NCBI GenBank assembly: GCA_012510325.1
Contig: JAAZIG010000353.1
Span: 1 to 7,729 of the forward strand
Length of the DNA: 7,729 nt
Source of the DNA: Bacillota bacterium
GTDB lineage: Bacteria > Bacillota > Dethiobacteria > DTU022
Direction: 5' to 3'
Shown piece after piece: positions 1 through 6,313 of this stretch. The translations under genes and the position numbers were made by a program. The stretch's first letter is position 1. Each line of letters begins with the position of its first letter. Below the pieces are notes generated by a model. That model was not told the DNA's origin, did not search any database, and saw nothing but the letters and a program-made list of their open reading frames with translations.

Positions 1-320
1 ACCTTCACGGCAACATGAACCGTATCCCCCAAAAATATGGGGGCCTTGAACTGCCACGACTCCAAACCCAGAAAAGCAATCGGCGTACTCTCCAGATACC
101 CGGTTCTGGAGAAAAGTCCGTGTGAAATCGCCAATCCCAACAGACCATGGGCGATGCGCTCCCCAAAATGCCCGTCCTTTTCCATATAATCCTTATTGGT
201 GTGCAGCTCATTGTAGTCGCCGCTCATCGCAGCAAACATGACCACATCTGTTTCCGTGATCGTTCTTCCTGCCGTGGTCAAGCTCTCCCCGACAGTCCAG
301 TCATCATAATATCTTCCCAT
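1..320 (-). CDS. MaoC-family hot-dog hydratase (partial, C-terminus off the left edge)
   Basis: This gene is cut by the left edge; 106 residues from the start are visible, out of about 140-160 for the family. The protein begins MGRYYDDWTVGE and carries the hydratase-2 motif of MaoC/(R)-specific enoyl-CoA hydratases: SGDYNELH at residues 33-40 (Asp35 and His40 are the expected catalytic pair), then IAHGLL at 56-61. Known members hydrate enoyl-CoA thioesters or dehydrate 3-hydroxyacyl-CoA in the cytoplasm; some act on other acyl-CoA compounds such as mesaconyl-CoA. The start at 320 is chosen because GGGAGG (329-334) lies 8 nt upstream. That site directly follows the stop codon of the PanB-like gene, with only 14 nt between the two genes, so they are probably translationally coupled. 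The substrate is unknown. The call of MaoC family is firm; any finer role is not. Confidence 0.85.
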   Translation of the reverse strand, partial: MGRYYDDWTVGESLTTAGRTITETDVVMFAAMSGDYNELHTNKDYMEKDGHFGERIAHGLLGLAISHGLFSRTGYLESTPIAFLGLESWQFKAPIFLGDTVHVAVK

Positions 321-334
321 ACCTGAAGCCTCCC

Positions 335-1189
335 TCATGGCTCTATGAATTCCTGAAACATCTTTTCGAATTCCTCCAGCGGCTCGCTGACGTGGTAAAC
401 ATGATCATCGGTGGGGAAAATTCCCTCTTTGACCTCGCGAATATAACTTTTGATCGCTTCTGTCTCTATCTCAGCCACATTGGCATACTGCTTGACAAAT
501 TTGGGGGTAAATGCCTGGAAGAGGCCGAGCATGTCGCTGCAGATAACCAGCTGACCGTCCGCCGGACCGGCCCCGATACCGTATACCGGGATCGTCAGCA
601 GCTTGCGGATATATGCGGTGAGCTCGGGAGGGATCGCTTCCACGAGAATTGAGTAAGCACCTGCTTCCTGCACGGCCAGGGCATCCCCGAGCAAAGCGCG
701 GGCGCTTTTAACATCACGCCCCTGAGCCTTGAAACCGCCCAGCTGACCCGAACTCTGCGGGGTCAGTCCAATATGGCCGATCACCGGGACACCGGCATCG
801 ACGATGGCTCGGATCCGCGGCGCCACGCGAACCCCGCCTTCCAGTTTGATGCAATCCACATCGGCCTCCTTGATAAAGCGGCCGGCATTGTAGATCGCCT
901 TTTCATCGGAAACCTGATATGACATAAACGGCATATCGCCAACAACCCAGGTGTTGGGGGCGCCGCGGCGCACCGCCTGACAGTGGGACAGGCAGTCTTC
1001 CATCGTTACAGGGTTGGTCTTGTCATAGCCCAGCACAACCATCCCCAGAGAGTCACCAACCAAAATCATATCAATACCGGCCCGCTCTGCAAAAGAGGCG
1101 ACGGGATAATCATAGGCGGTTATCCATGTAACCGGCCTGTTTTCCTCCTTCATCCTGATAAAATCCGTAATCCCTTTTTTCTTGACCAT
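335..1189 (-). CDS. panB: Ketopantoate hydroxymethyltransferase (PanB) family protein
   Basis: This 284-residue protein has the normal PanB length. PanB transfers a hydroxymethyl group from 5,10-methylene-tetrahydrofolate to 2-ketoisovalerate, giving ketopantoate for pantothenate/CoA synthesis. Visible motifs, in order: VGDSLGM (44-50; Asp46 and Ser47), GDMPFMSY (84-91; Asp85, metal ligand), IKLEGG (114-119; Lys115), GHIGLTPQS (138-146; His139), GGFKAQGR (151-158), LVEAIP (182-187; Glu184, catalytic base), YGIGAG and DGQ (203-213). All residues expected for catalysis by comparison with E. coli PanB are present. The open frame continues upstream to 1348, but ATG at 1189 is preferred because AAAGGAG (1200-1206) lies 10 nt upstream and the homology begins there. 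The setting is odd: no panC, panD or panE is visible; it follows a sugar-acid operon and is coupled to a MaoC gene. It may be true PanB or a paralogue using another 2-oxoacid. Confidence 0.85.
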   Translation of the reverse strand: MVKKKGITDFIRMKEENRPVTWITAYDYPVASFAERAGIDMILVGDSLGMVVLGYDKTNPVTMEDCLSHCQAVRRGAPNTWVVGDMPFMSYQVSDEKAIYNAGRFIKEADVDCIKLEGGVRVAPRIRAIVDAGVPVIGHIGLTPQSSGQLGGFKAQGRDVKSARALLGDALAVQEAGAYSILVEAIPPELTAYIRKLLTIPVYGIGAGPADGQLVICSDMLGLFQAFTPKFVKQYANVAEIETEAIKSYIREVKEGIFPTDDHVYHVSEPLEEFEKMFQEFIEP

Positions 1190-1328
1190 GAACAGTATTC
1201 TCCTTTGACAATGTTCTAGTGATAAAAGCGGCGCAGGGCTTCCCAGGCCCCTTCTTTCCCCATGCTCAGGCCGTCTTCTGAAGTTTCGCCGCCGGCGCTG
1301 TCCCGGGGTCCGCTCTATCCGAAATTCA

Positions 1329-1358
1329 AACAGGGTTGCTTTGGACAACCCTTCTGTT
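1329..1358 (-). terminator. Terminator-like hairpin after kdgK
   Basis: Read on the minus strand, a GGGTTG/CAACCC stem with a 7-nt loop is extended, past a 3-nt bulge, by AACA/TGTT pairing. It begins 8 nt after the kdgK stop codon. The downstream tail TGTTTGAATTT is T-rich but broken, so this is at best a weak or partial intrinsic terminator. It falls at the only gap of more than 170 bp between kdgK and the PanB-like gene, which fits an end of the catabolic operon or a point of reduced read-through. Confidence 0.45.
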
Positions 1359-1366
1359 GCCCCGGT

Positions 1367-2395
1367 TCATCGTTCCACTCTTCCGGAGCCGGGCCCGCTC
1401 ATCAGCTGCTCCACTTCATTGACGCTGACCCGGTTAAAGTCACCGCTGATGGAGTGTTTCAGGCAGCTGGCGGCCGCCGCAAATTCCAGGGCTTTTTCCG
1501 TACTGTCGTGAGCAGTCAATCCGTAGATCAATGCAGCCGCAAAAGAATCTCCCCCGCCAACCCGATCGACGATATGGGCAAGATCATACTTGCGGCTGTG
1601 GTAAAAATTAACCCTGTCGTTCAGACAGGCCGACCAAATATTGTGGCTTGCGCTGATACTTTCCCGCAAGGTTATGGCCAGCAGTCTCATCCGGGGAAAC
1701 GACGCCAGCACCTTCCCGGTAAGCAGTTGATACTGTTCCAGATCCAACTGTCCCCCGGCCACATCTGTTTCCGCAGTTATCCCCAGGGACATCTGGCAAT
1801 CCTCTTCATTGCCGATTCCCACATCGACGTACTGGAGCAGCCCGGTCATCACCTCAATTGCGCTTTGGCCGTATTGCCACAGCTTGGACCGATAATTAAA
1901 ATCGCAGGAGACCACCAGACCCATCTTTTTCGCTGTCTTAACCGCCTCCAGGGACAGAGCCGCCGCTGAAGAGCTGAGCGCCGGTGTAATTCCCGTAAGG
2001 TGAAACCAGGAGGCTCCTTTGAAAATGGATTGCCAGTCCAAGTCCCCGCTTTTAGCAAGCGCCAGGGCAGAATAATCCCGGTCATAGAGCACCCGGGAGG
2101 GTCTTTGTGCTGCTCCGCTCTCCAAGAAATAGATCCCCATCCGTCCTTCCCCAAATTTGATCGCTGACGTATCGACGTCAAATTTTTTCAATTCGCTGAG
2201 ACAGCGGTAAGACAGATCGTTCTCCGGCAGAACTGTCACAAAAGCGGCCTCTTTACCATAATTGGCCAGAGAAACCGCCACATTGGCCTCCCCCCCGCCA
2301 TAAGTTGCCTCCAAAGACGGTGATTGCATCAGCCTCTCAAACTGCGGCGCCTTGAGCCGAAGCAGGATCTCACCGAATGTAATTATTTTGCCCAT
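1367..2395 (-). CDS. kdgK: 2-keto-3-deoxygluconate kinase (PfkB/ribokinase family)
   Basis: This 342-residue cytoplasmic sugar kinase would phosphorylate 2-keto-3-deoxygluconate with ATP to 2-keto-3-deoxy-6-phosphogluconate, the substrate of the aldolase encoded just upstream. The PfkB fold is shown by the N-terminal ITFGEILLRL strand, the substrate-binding GGGEANVA at 33-40, and the C-terminal signature DRVGGGDSF at 277-285 with catalytic base Asp283. DFNYRSKLW (165-173) and GDFNR (318-322) are typical of the KdgK subgroup rather than of fructokinases or ribokinases. ATG at 2395 is set by AAAGGAGG at 2404-2411, 8 nt upstream; this site overlaps the TAA of eda. The gap is only 14 nt, so the two genes are almost certainly co-translated. 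A galactonate- or other 2-keto-3-deoxy-aldonate-specific kinase is possible; family assignment is firm, substrate less so. Confidence 0.88.
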   Translation of the reverse strand: MGKIITFGEILLRLKAPQFERLMQSPSLEATYGGGEANVAVSLANYGKEAAFVTVLPENDLSYRCLSELKKFDVDTSAIKFGEGRMGIYFLESGAAQRPSRVLYDRDYSALALAKSGDLDWQSIFKGASWFHLTGITPALSSSAAALSLEAVKTAKKMGLVVSCDFNYRSKLWQYGQSAIEVMTGLLQYVDVGIGNEEDCQMSLGITAETDVAGGQLDLEQYQLLTGKVLASFPRMRLLAITLRESISASHNIWSACLNDRVNFYHSRKYDLAHIVDRVGGGDSFAAALIYGLTAHDSTEKALEFAAAASCLKHSISGDFNRVSVNEVEQLMSGPGSGRVER

Positions 2396-2403
2396 CCCGG
2401 CAG

Positions 2404-2411
2404 CCTCCTTT
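2404..2411 (-). promoter_or_regulatory. kdgK ribosome binding site overlapping the eda stop codon
   Basis: AAAGGAGG on the minus strand is a near-perfect Shine-Dalgarno sequence 8 nt before the kdgK ATG. Its first bases are part of the TAA that ends eda (2410-2412). Ribosomes finishing eda therefore release on the kdgK initiation site, which supports coupled production of the aldolase and kinase. Confidence 0.8.
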
Positions 2412-3345
2412 ATCCAGATGATTGTTCTTCAACAACGCAGATATCAAAACCACCCGCTTTCTCCTGAAGATATATCGCCGCGGGAGGCTTCACCGGGGTT
2501 GCTTCCACCCCTGCGCAGACTTCTATACCTTCGCGCAGAAAATAGGCTGCCGCCCTGATGATATTGTTTGTTTTTACCGTCAGCTGTTTATTGCTTTCGC
2601 CTCTCCTCAGAAGCGATCCGGCTGGATAAGGGGCTCCTGATTCCCTGAGCGGCAGTTTGAAAAGCGTCGAAATTTCTTCCAAAAGAGCAACGGGTAGCTC
2701 ACAATCCAACCTGAACCCCAGGATTTCAGATAAGGTCACTTTGGCCAAACGGCTGATCGCTTTAAAATCCCGATTCCTGATCAATTGAGCACCAACCATC
2801 CAGCTGCCGCCGCAAGCCCACACCTTGTCGAGCCGGAGATACTGCTGCAAATTATGAAACCCGATTCCGCCCGTGGGAATAAATTTCATTCCGCCAAAGG
2901 GCTTGCCGATAGCCTCGAGGGCAGCGGTACCACCGAGAAGCTCCGCCGGAAAATACTTGACCACCTGCAAACCAAAATTAAAGGCGGCGGTTAGATCTGT
3001 GGGGCTGCTGCAGCCGGGTATAACCGCCACCCCTTGATTCAGGCAGTACTGCACCACCCGGGGGCAAAACCCGGGGCTGACGATAAATTGCGCCCCCGCC
3101 TCCAAAGCGCTCTCCGCCTGCTCAACGCTCAACACTGTTCCGGCTCCCACCAGCATCTGCGGAACGTAGGCCGCTATGGCGCGCAGCGCTTCCTTCGCCG
3201 TAGCAGTTCTGAAAGTCACCTCTATTACAGGCAGGCCGCCTTTCAGCAAGGCCTCTGCCAGAGGAATCGAATCTTCCGCCTGATCGATGGTCGCGACGGG
3301 AACCGCTCCCAGATCTCCGATTATTTTTAGTGCTTCGCTCTCCAT
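2410..3345 (-). CDS. eda: KDPG/KHG aldolase with C-terminal VOC-like extension
   Basis: Residues 1 to about 205 form a class I 2-keto-3-deoxy-6-phosphogluconate aldolase, which splits KDPG into pyruvate and glyceraldehyde-3-phosphate (many members also cleave 4-hydroxy-2-oxoglutarate). Active-site residues by comparison with E. coli Eda: Glu42 and Arg46 in IEVTFR, Thr70 in GAGTVL, Pro91 in VSPGF, Schiff-base Lys130 in VVKYFPAE, and phosphate-binding PTGG at 157-160. At 311 residues the protein is about 100 longer than E. coli Eda. The extra part (about 206-311) contains TVKTNNIIRAAAYFLREGIE and AIYLQEKAGGFDI, resembling the VOC (glyoxalase-like) tail I recall from Firmicutes KDPG aldolases. 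Where those have a His-Ile-Ala-Ile strand, this one has QLTV, so a metal ligand appears lost. ATG 3345 is preferred over ATG 3363 because AGGGAGGG (3352-3359) lies just upstream. A tail with a purely structural role is plausible. Confidence 0.88.
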   Translation of the reverse strand: MESEALKIIGDLGAVPVATIDQAEDSIPLAEALLKGGLPVIEVTFRTATAKEALRAIAAYVPQMLVGAGTVLSVEQAESALEAGAQFIVSPGFCPRVVQYCLNQGVAVIPGCSSPTDLTAAFNFGLQVVKYFPAELLGGTAALEAIGKPFGGMKFIPTGGIGFHNLQQYLRLDKVWACGGSWMVGAQLIRNRDFKAISRLAKVTLSEILGFRLDCELPVALLEEISTLFKLPLRESGAPYPAGSLLRRGESNKQLTVKTNNIIRAAAYFLREGIEVCAGVEATPVKPPAAIYLQEKAGGFDICVVEEQSSG

Positions 3346-3420
3346 GAACCGCCCTCCCTGCATTTTCCATCTTTAGGGGTAACCATTCGCTCCGGTGCCG
3401 GACAGACCCTCAGGGAACAA

Positions 3421-3437
3421 CCGGCGCCCCGCGCCGG
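3421..3437 (-). other. GC-rich intercistronic hairpin between the hydroxyacid dehydrogenase and eda
   Basis: CCGGCGC and GCGCCGG form a perfect 7-bp inverted repeat around a 3-nt loop, starting 12 nt after the hydroxyacid dehydrogenase stop codon. On the minus strand it is followed by TTGTTCCC, not by a real T run, so it is a poor intrinsic terminator. It could stabilise the 3' end of the upstream message or reduce read-through into eda. The rest of the 104-nt gap (3346-3449) holds only the eda ribosome binding site and no other clear signal. Confidence 0.5.
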
Positions 3438-3449
3438 CAACAGACTCCG

Positions 3450-4409
3450 CTAAACCGGCCAGTTTAACTGATATTTCAACGGCAGCCCGTAACAGGCCCG
3501 GGTCATCTCCTCGGCGAGTTTCGTTTTCAGTTCCCTGGAAGCTTGTTCTGAGTACCAGGCCATATGGGGGGTGGCAATAAAATTTTCATGTTTAAACAGA
3601 GGGGTGCCGGCAGGAGGCTCTTTTTCAAAAACGTCACAGGCAGCACCGGCTATCCACTTGTTCGCCAAAGCTTTTTCCAGAGCTTCCTCATCGATTATCC
3701 CCCCGCGGGAAACGTTGATCAGATATGCTGTAGTTTTCATCAACCGCAGCTCTTTTTCACCGATCAGGCCCCGCGAGCTTTCCAGCGGTGTGTGAACGGA
3801 AACAACATCGGCAGTTTTGAGCAGCCGGGGGAAAGACACCACCTCGATATAATTGTCAATTATTTTTCCGGAGCAACCTTTGTCTTTAGAATCATAAGCG
3901 ATTATTCGACAATCAAGCCCTCTCACAATGCCGGCAAAACATTTGCCGATCCTTCCAAGACCGATTATCCCAACGACCATCCGGTTGAATCTGGTGATGG
4001 GAATGCTCGCTTCATAATTCCACCGGCCCCTTTTTACGCCGCTGTTCATCGGCACGATTTTTCGGGATAAAGCCAGCATGAACGCAGCTGCATGGCCGGC
4101 TACTTCCTGGACCCCATAGTCTGGCACATTGCAAATCTTAACACCGTGCCTCGTTGCCGCCTCGAGCTCAATGTTATCAACTCCCACCCCATATCTGACC
4201 ACGCATTTCAGTCTGGGCAAACCGCGAAACACTTTTTCGGTTAAAGGGGCATACTGATTGCCGATCACTTCGTATTCCTGCAATTCCCGGATCAACTCAT
4301 CTTCGGTTCGACACTGGTGTAAAACAAACGCAATGCCGTTTTTTTCGAACACGGCTTTTTCCTCTTCCAGCGCTTCGTGGTCGCAATCACTGATTCCAAC
4401 TCTATGCAT
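3450..4409 (-). CDS. D-isomer-specific 2-hydroxyacid dehydrogenase (SerA/CtBP-like)
   Basis: This 319-residue NAD(P)-dependent enzyme would interconvert a 2-keto acid and its D-2-hydroxy acid in the cytoplasm. The split substrate domain includes VVRYGVGVDNIEL (70-82). The Rossmann domain begins at MVVGIIGLGRIG (144-155; GxGxxG 150-155). The catalytic set is complete: Arg235 in INVSRGG, Glu264 in DVFEKEP, and His282 in TPHMAW. Length is normal for the family, and the C-terminal ACT domain of some phosphoglycerate dehydrogenases is absent. An upstream TTG at 4508 would add 33 residues, but it has no ribosome binding site and no family similarity; ATG 4409 has a modest AGGG 6 nt upstream. It sits between the SDR and eda, suggesting it handles a keto-acid of the same pathway, for example a 2-ketoaldonate, glyoxylate or hydroxypyruvate. 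The true substrate cannot be read from the sequence. Confidence 0.85.
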   Translation of the reverse strand: MHRVGISDCDHEALEEEKAVFEKNGIAFVLHQCRTEDELIRELQEYEVIGNQYAPLTEKVFRGLPRLKCVVRYGVGVDNIELEAATRHGVKICNVPDYGVQEVAGHAAAFMLALSRKIVPMNSGVKRGRWNYEASIPITRFNRMVVGIIGLGRIGKCFAGIVRGLDCRIIAYDSKDKGCSGKIIDNYIEVVSFPRLLKTADVVSVHTPLESSRGLIGEKELRLMKTTAYLINVSRGGIIDEEALEKALANKWIAGAACDVFEKEPPAGTPLFKHENFIATPHMAWYSEQASRELKTKLAEEMTRACYGLPLKYQLNWPV

Positions 4410-4503
4410 CAGCTGCCCTGTCCCCTTCTTCGAAGTGATCTCGATAGCGTTGGGCAATCCCCGCAGTACCTGCGCCTCCTTCCGGCAGGAACAGCAGGGC
4501 CCC

Positions 4504-4518
4504 GGCAAATCGTTTGCC
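4504..4518. promoter_or_regulatory. Perfect 15-bp palindrome, possible operator
   Basis: GGCAAATCGTTTGCC is a 6-bp perfect inverted repeat around a 3-nt centre containing CG. It starts at the last base of the SDR stop codon, within the 108-nt gap before the hydroxyacid dehydrogenase. The pattern of AT-rich arms with a central CG recalls LacI/CcpA-type operators, although it does not match the catabolite-response consensus at its ends. It is too weak to be a terminator. A regulatory role is inferred only from symmetry and position. Confidence 0.3.
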
Positions 4519-5288
4519 TATCTGCCCAGATAGCCTCCGTCAACAGGAATAATGGCACCATTGATATAGTTGCTGCCGGGACCGGCCAGAAAAACAACAA
4601 CCCCTTTGAGATCATCCCCTTTGCCCCAGCGCTGGGCGGGGATCCTTTGCAGTATTTCAGAGTTCCGGCGGGGGTCGCTTACAATATTTTTGTTCATCTT
4701 GGTATCCATATATCCGGGGGCAATGGCATTGATATTGAGTCCTTTACCGGCCCACTCGTTGGACAGGGCCTTTGTCAGCTGCGCCACTCCCCCCTTGGAA
4801 GCGGCGTAAGCGGGCACGGTGTAGCCGCCGAAATAACTCAACATCGAAGCGATATTGATGATTTTACCGCTTCTCCGGGGGATCATCCGGCGTCCAGCCA
4901 GCTGGCAGTAGCGCCAGAGCGCAGTCAGGTTCACCTCCAGGACCATCTCCCAATCGGACATCGGGAACTCTTCACACCGGTGTCTCCGCTGGAGACCGGC
5001 TGCATTAACCAGAATATCGACGCTGCCGTCCAGCCTTTCCACCGCGCTGTAGAAGGATTGATCCACCTGCGCCCGTTCGGAAAGATCTGCCGCCACGCAG
5101 TCGGCATCAAACCCCCGGTCTCTGAGAAAAGCGGCATATTGTTCCCCTTTTTCCCCGCGAGCGATAATGACAACCCCGGCTCCCGCTTCACAAAGCGCTG
5201 CTGACACCGATCTGCCGAGATCACCTGCCCCGCCGACAACGATAGCTTTTTTCCCCGTCAGGTCAAACATGTTTTTCACATCGCTCAC
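4518..5288 (-). CDS. kduD: KduD/IdnO-like short-chain dehydrogenase (sugar-acid C5 oxidoreductase)
   Basis: This 256-residue classical SDR carries the cofactor loop GGAGDLG (19-25; the usual first Thr is Gly), NAAG (95-98), Asn120, Ser148 in NIASMLS, and the catalytic YxxxK as Tyr161 and Lys165. The stretches GKIINIASMLS, NEWA, INAIAPGYM, EILQRIPAQRWG and VDGGYL closely follow E. coli KduD as I remember it. KduD interconverts 2,5-diketo-3-deoxygluconate and 2-keto-3-deoxygluconate. The related IdnO/Gno reduces 5-ketogluconate to gluconate, and with the zinc dehydrogenase next door that role is equally possible. The start is GTG at 5288, which overlaps the TGA of the dehydrogenase as GTGA; a GGGGGTGG ribosome binding site lies about 8 nt upstream. 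The later ATG (codon 7) has no such site. No kduI isomerase is visible in the window. Family is certain; kduD is the best symbol but not proven. Confidence 0.85.
   Translation of the reverse strand: MSDVKNMFDLTGKKAIVVGGAGDLGRSVSAALCEAGAGVVIIARGEKGEQYAAFLRDRGFDADCVAADLSERAQVDQSFYSAVERLDGSVDILVNAAGLQRRHRCEEFPMSDWEMVLEVNLTALWRYCQLAGRRMIPRRSGKIINIASMLSYFGGYTVPAYAASKGGVAQLTKALSNEWAGKGLNINAIAPGYMDTKMNKNIVSDPRRNSEILQRIPAQRWGKGDDLKGVVVFLAGPGSNYINGAIIPVDGGYLGR
5285..5288 (-). other. GTGA stop-start overlap coupling the zinc dehydrogenase and the SDR
   Basis: The TGA ending the zinc dehydrogenase and the GTG starting the SDR share bases in the tetranucleotide GTGA. Such 4-nt overlaps usually mean translational coupling and near-equal expression, consistent with two enzymes acting one after the other on the same sugar acid. 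Confidence 0.75.
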
Positions 5289-6292
5289 CCTGTTCCACCC
5301 CCGACGTTGAACATTACCTTGTAGGCCCGGCTTTCAGGAGGAAACCCTTTCCCGGTACTCGTTAAAGGGACCGTGCAATTGAGCAATCTTTCATACCCCA
5401 GATTCTTTGTGCTTAACCTGCCGGCAATTTTAAAATCATCCCGGGTGCAATTCCTGACAAACTGAATGCTCAGCTCCTTAAACATGCATTTTTGAAAATC
5501 GATCCGCGGGCGATCTCTGTACCCGGCTATTATGACTATTTTTCCTTTTATTGTGACCGCTTCCGTGATCACCTCCGCCACGGGCTGAACACCGGCACAA
5601 TCATAAATGAACTGCACACCTTCACCGTCAGTGCGCTCATATATCTGGCTGAGAAGATCTTTCTCCGAGTCCAAAACATCAAAACCCAGCTCCCGGGCCA
5701 GCGCCTGGCGGGCCGGGTTGGGTTCGCTGATGATCAGCTTGTCGGCACCAAAATGGCGCAAACTAATTGCCGTGGAAAGGCCGATGGCACCGGCGCCAAA
5801 AACGGCAACGCTTTCCCCGGGCTGATATCCCCCCTGGCGGACTGCATGAACGGAGATGCCGACGGGTTCAATAAATGCCGCCAGCGGGGGTGAAATTCCG
5901 TCGGGGACCTTTTCGATCGACTCATGGGGGACCTTGACGTATTCGGCCATCCCGCCGTTGAGATCTATGCCAATTATCCGCAGCCCTTTGCACACATGAA
6001 CCTGACCGTGTTTACAGGGCTCACATTGACCGCAGGAAAGATAAGGGTATACCGTAACCAGGTCGCCTTTTTTAAATTGCGGATGAGTTGTGCGCAGGTA
6101 ACCGGAAAATTCATGGCCCATCACCAGGGGCGCCCTGGCCCGCGGATGTTTCCCCTCAAATATCGTCAAATCACTTCCACAAACTCCAACATGGGAAACT
6201 TCGATCAACGCCCAGCCCCTTTCCAGTTCGGGCATCCTCAGATTGTCCCTGTATTCAACCGCTCCCGGCCCGGTAAACACAATTCCTCGCAT
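5285..6292 (-). CDS. Zinc-dependent medium-chain dehydrogenase (L-idonate/sorbitol/threonine dehydrogenase type)
   Basis: This 335-residue cytoplasmic NAD(P)-dependent enzyme would oxidise a secondary alcohol of a polyol or sugar acid. Catalytic zinc ligands are Cys38 (GVCGSD), His60 and Glu61 (GHEFSG), with Glu142 in the EPVGISVHAV segment. The structural zinc loop is intact: Cys87, Cys90, Cys93 and Cys101. The Rossmann motif is VFGAGAIG at 164-171, and SEPNPAR (189-195) follows at the end of the second strand. ATG 6292 is preferred; a TTG ten codons upstream lies inside a small inverted repeat and lacks a ribosome binding site, while AGGTGGGGG precedes the ATG. The 4-nt overlap with the KduD/IdnO-like SDR suggests a pair like IdnD-IdnO, which converts L-idonate to D-gluconate through 5-ketogluconate. 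That pairing is inference; sorbitol-, threonine- or galactonate-type activities are alternatives. Confidence 0.87.
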   Translation of the reverse strand: MRGIVFTGPGAVEYRDNLRMPELERGWALIEVSHVGVCGSDLTIFEGKHPRARAPLVMGHEFSGYLRTTHPQFKKGDLVTVYPYLSCGQCEPCKHGQVHVCKGLRIIGIDLNGGMAEYVKVPHESIEKVPDGISPPLAAFIEPVGISVHAVRQGGYQPGESVAVFGAGAIGLSTAISLRHFGADKLIISEPNPARQALARELGFDVLDSEKDLLSQIYERTDGEGVQFIYDCAGVQPVAEVITEAVTIKGKIVIIAGYRDRPRIDFQKCMFKELSIQFVRNCTRDDFKIAGRLSTKNLGYERLLNCTVPLTSTGKGFPPESRAYKVMFNVGGGTG

Positions 6293-6313
6293 CGCTCTTA
6301 CCCCCACCTGACA

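Noticed and set aside
1190..1348. 53-residue N-terminal extension of the PanB-like protein in the open frame
   Set aside because: No ribosome binding site precedes the upstream start, the sequence is Arg-rich and low in similarity to anything, it runs through the kdgK terminator-like hairpin, and ATG 1189 has a well placed AAAGGAG and the family's normal start.
1262..1969. 235-codon plus-strand frame opposite kdgK
   Set aside because: It is antisense to a well supported kinase, has no recognisable domain and no ribosome binding site, and reads as a shadow frame.
3421..3437. Classical Rho-independent terminator before eda
   Set aside because: The stem is good, but the following TTGTTCCC is not a T run and the genes downstream complete the same pathway, so full termination here is unlikely.
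4410..4508. 33-residue extension of the hydroxyacid dehydrogenase from a TTG codon
   Set aside because: It lacks a ribosome binding site, begins inside the palindrome, and the family's first strand starts at the internal Met.
4377..5204. 275-codon plus-strand frame opposite the SDR
   Set aside because: It mirrors a clear SDR on the other strand; its composition and lack of domains fit a shadow frame in GC-rich coding DNA.
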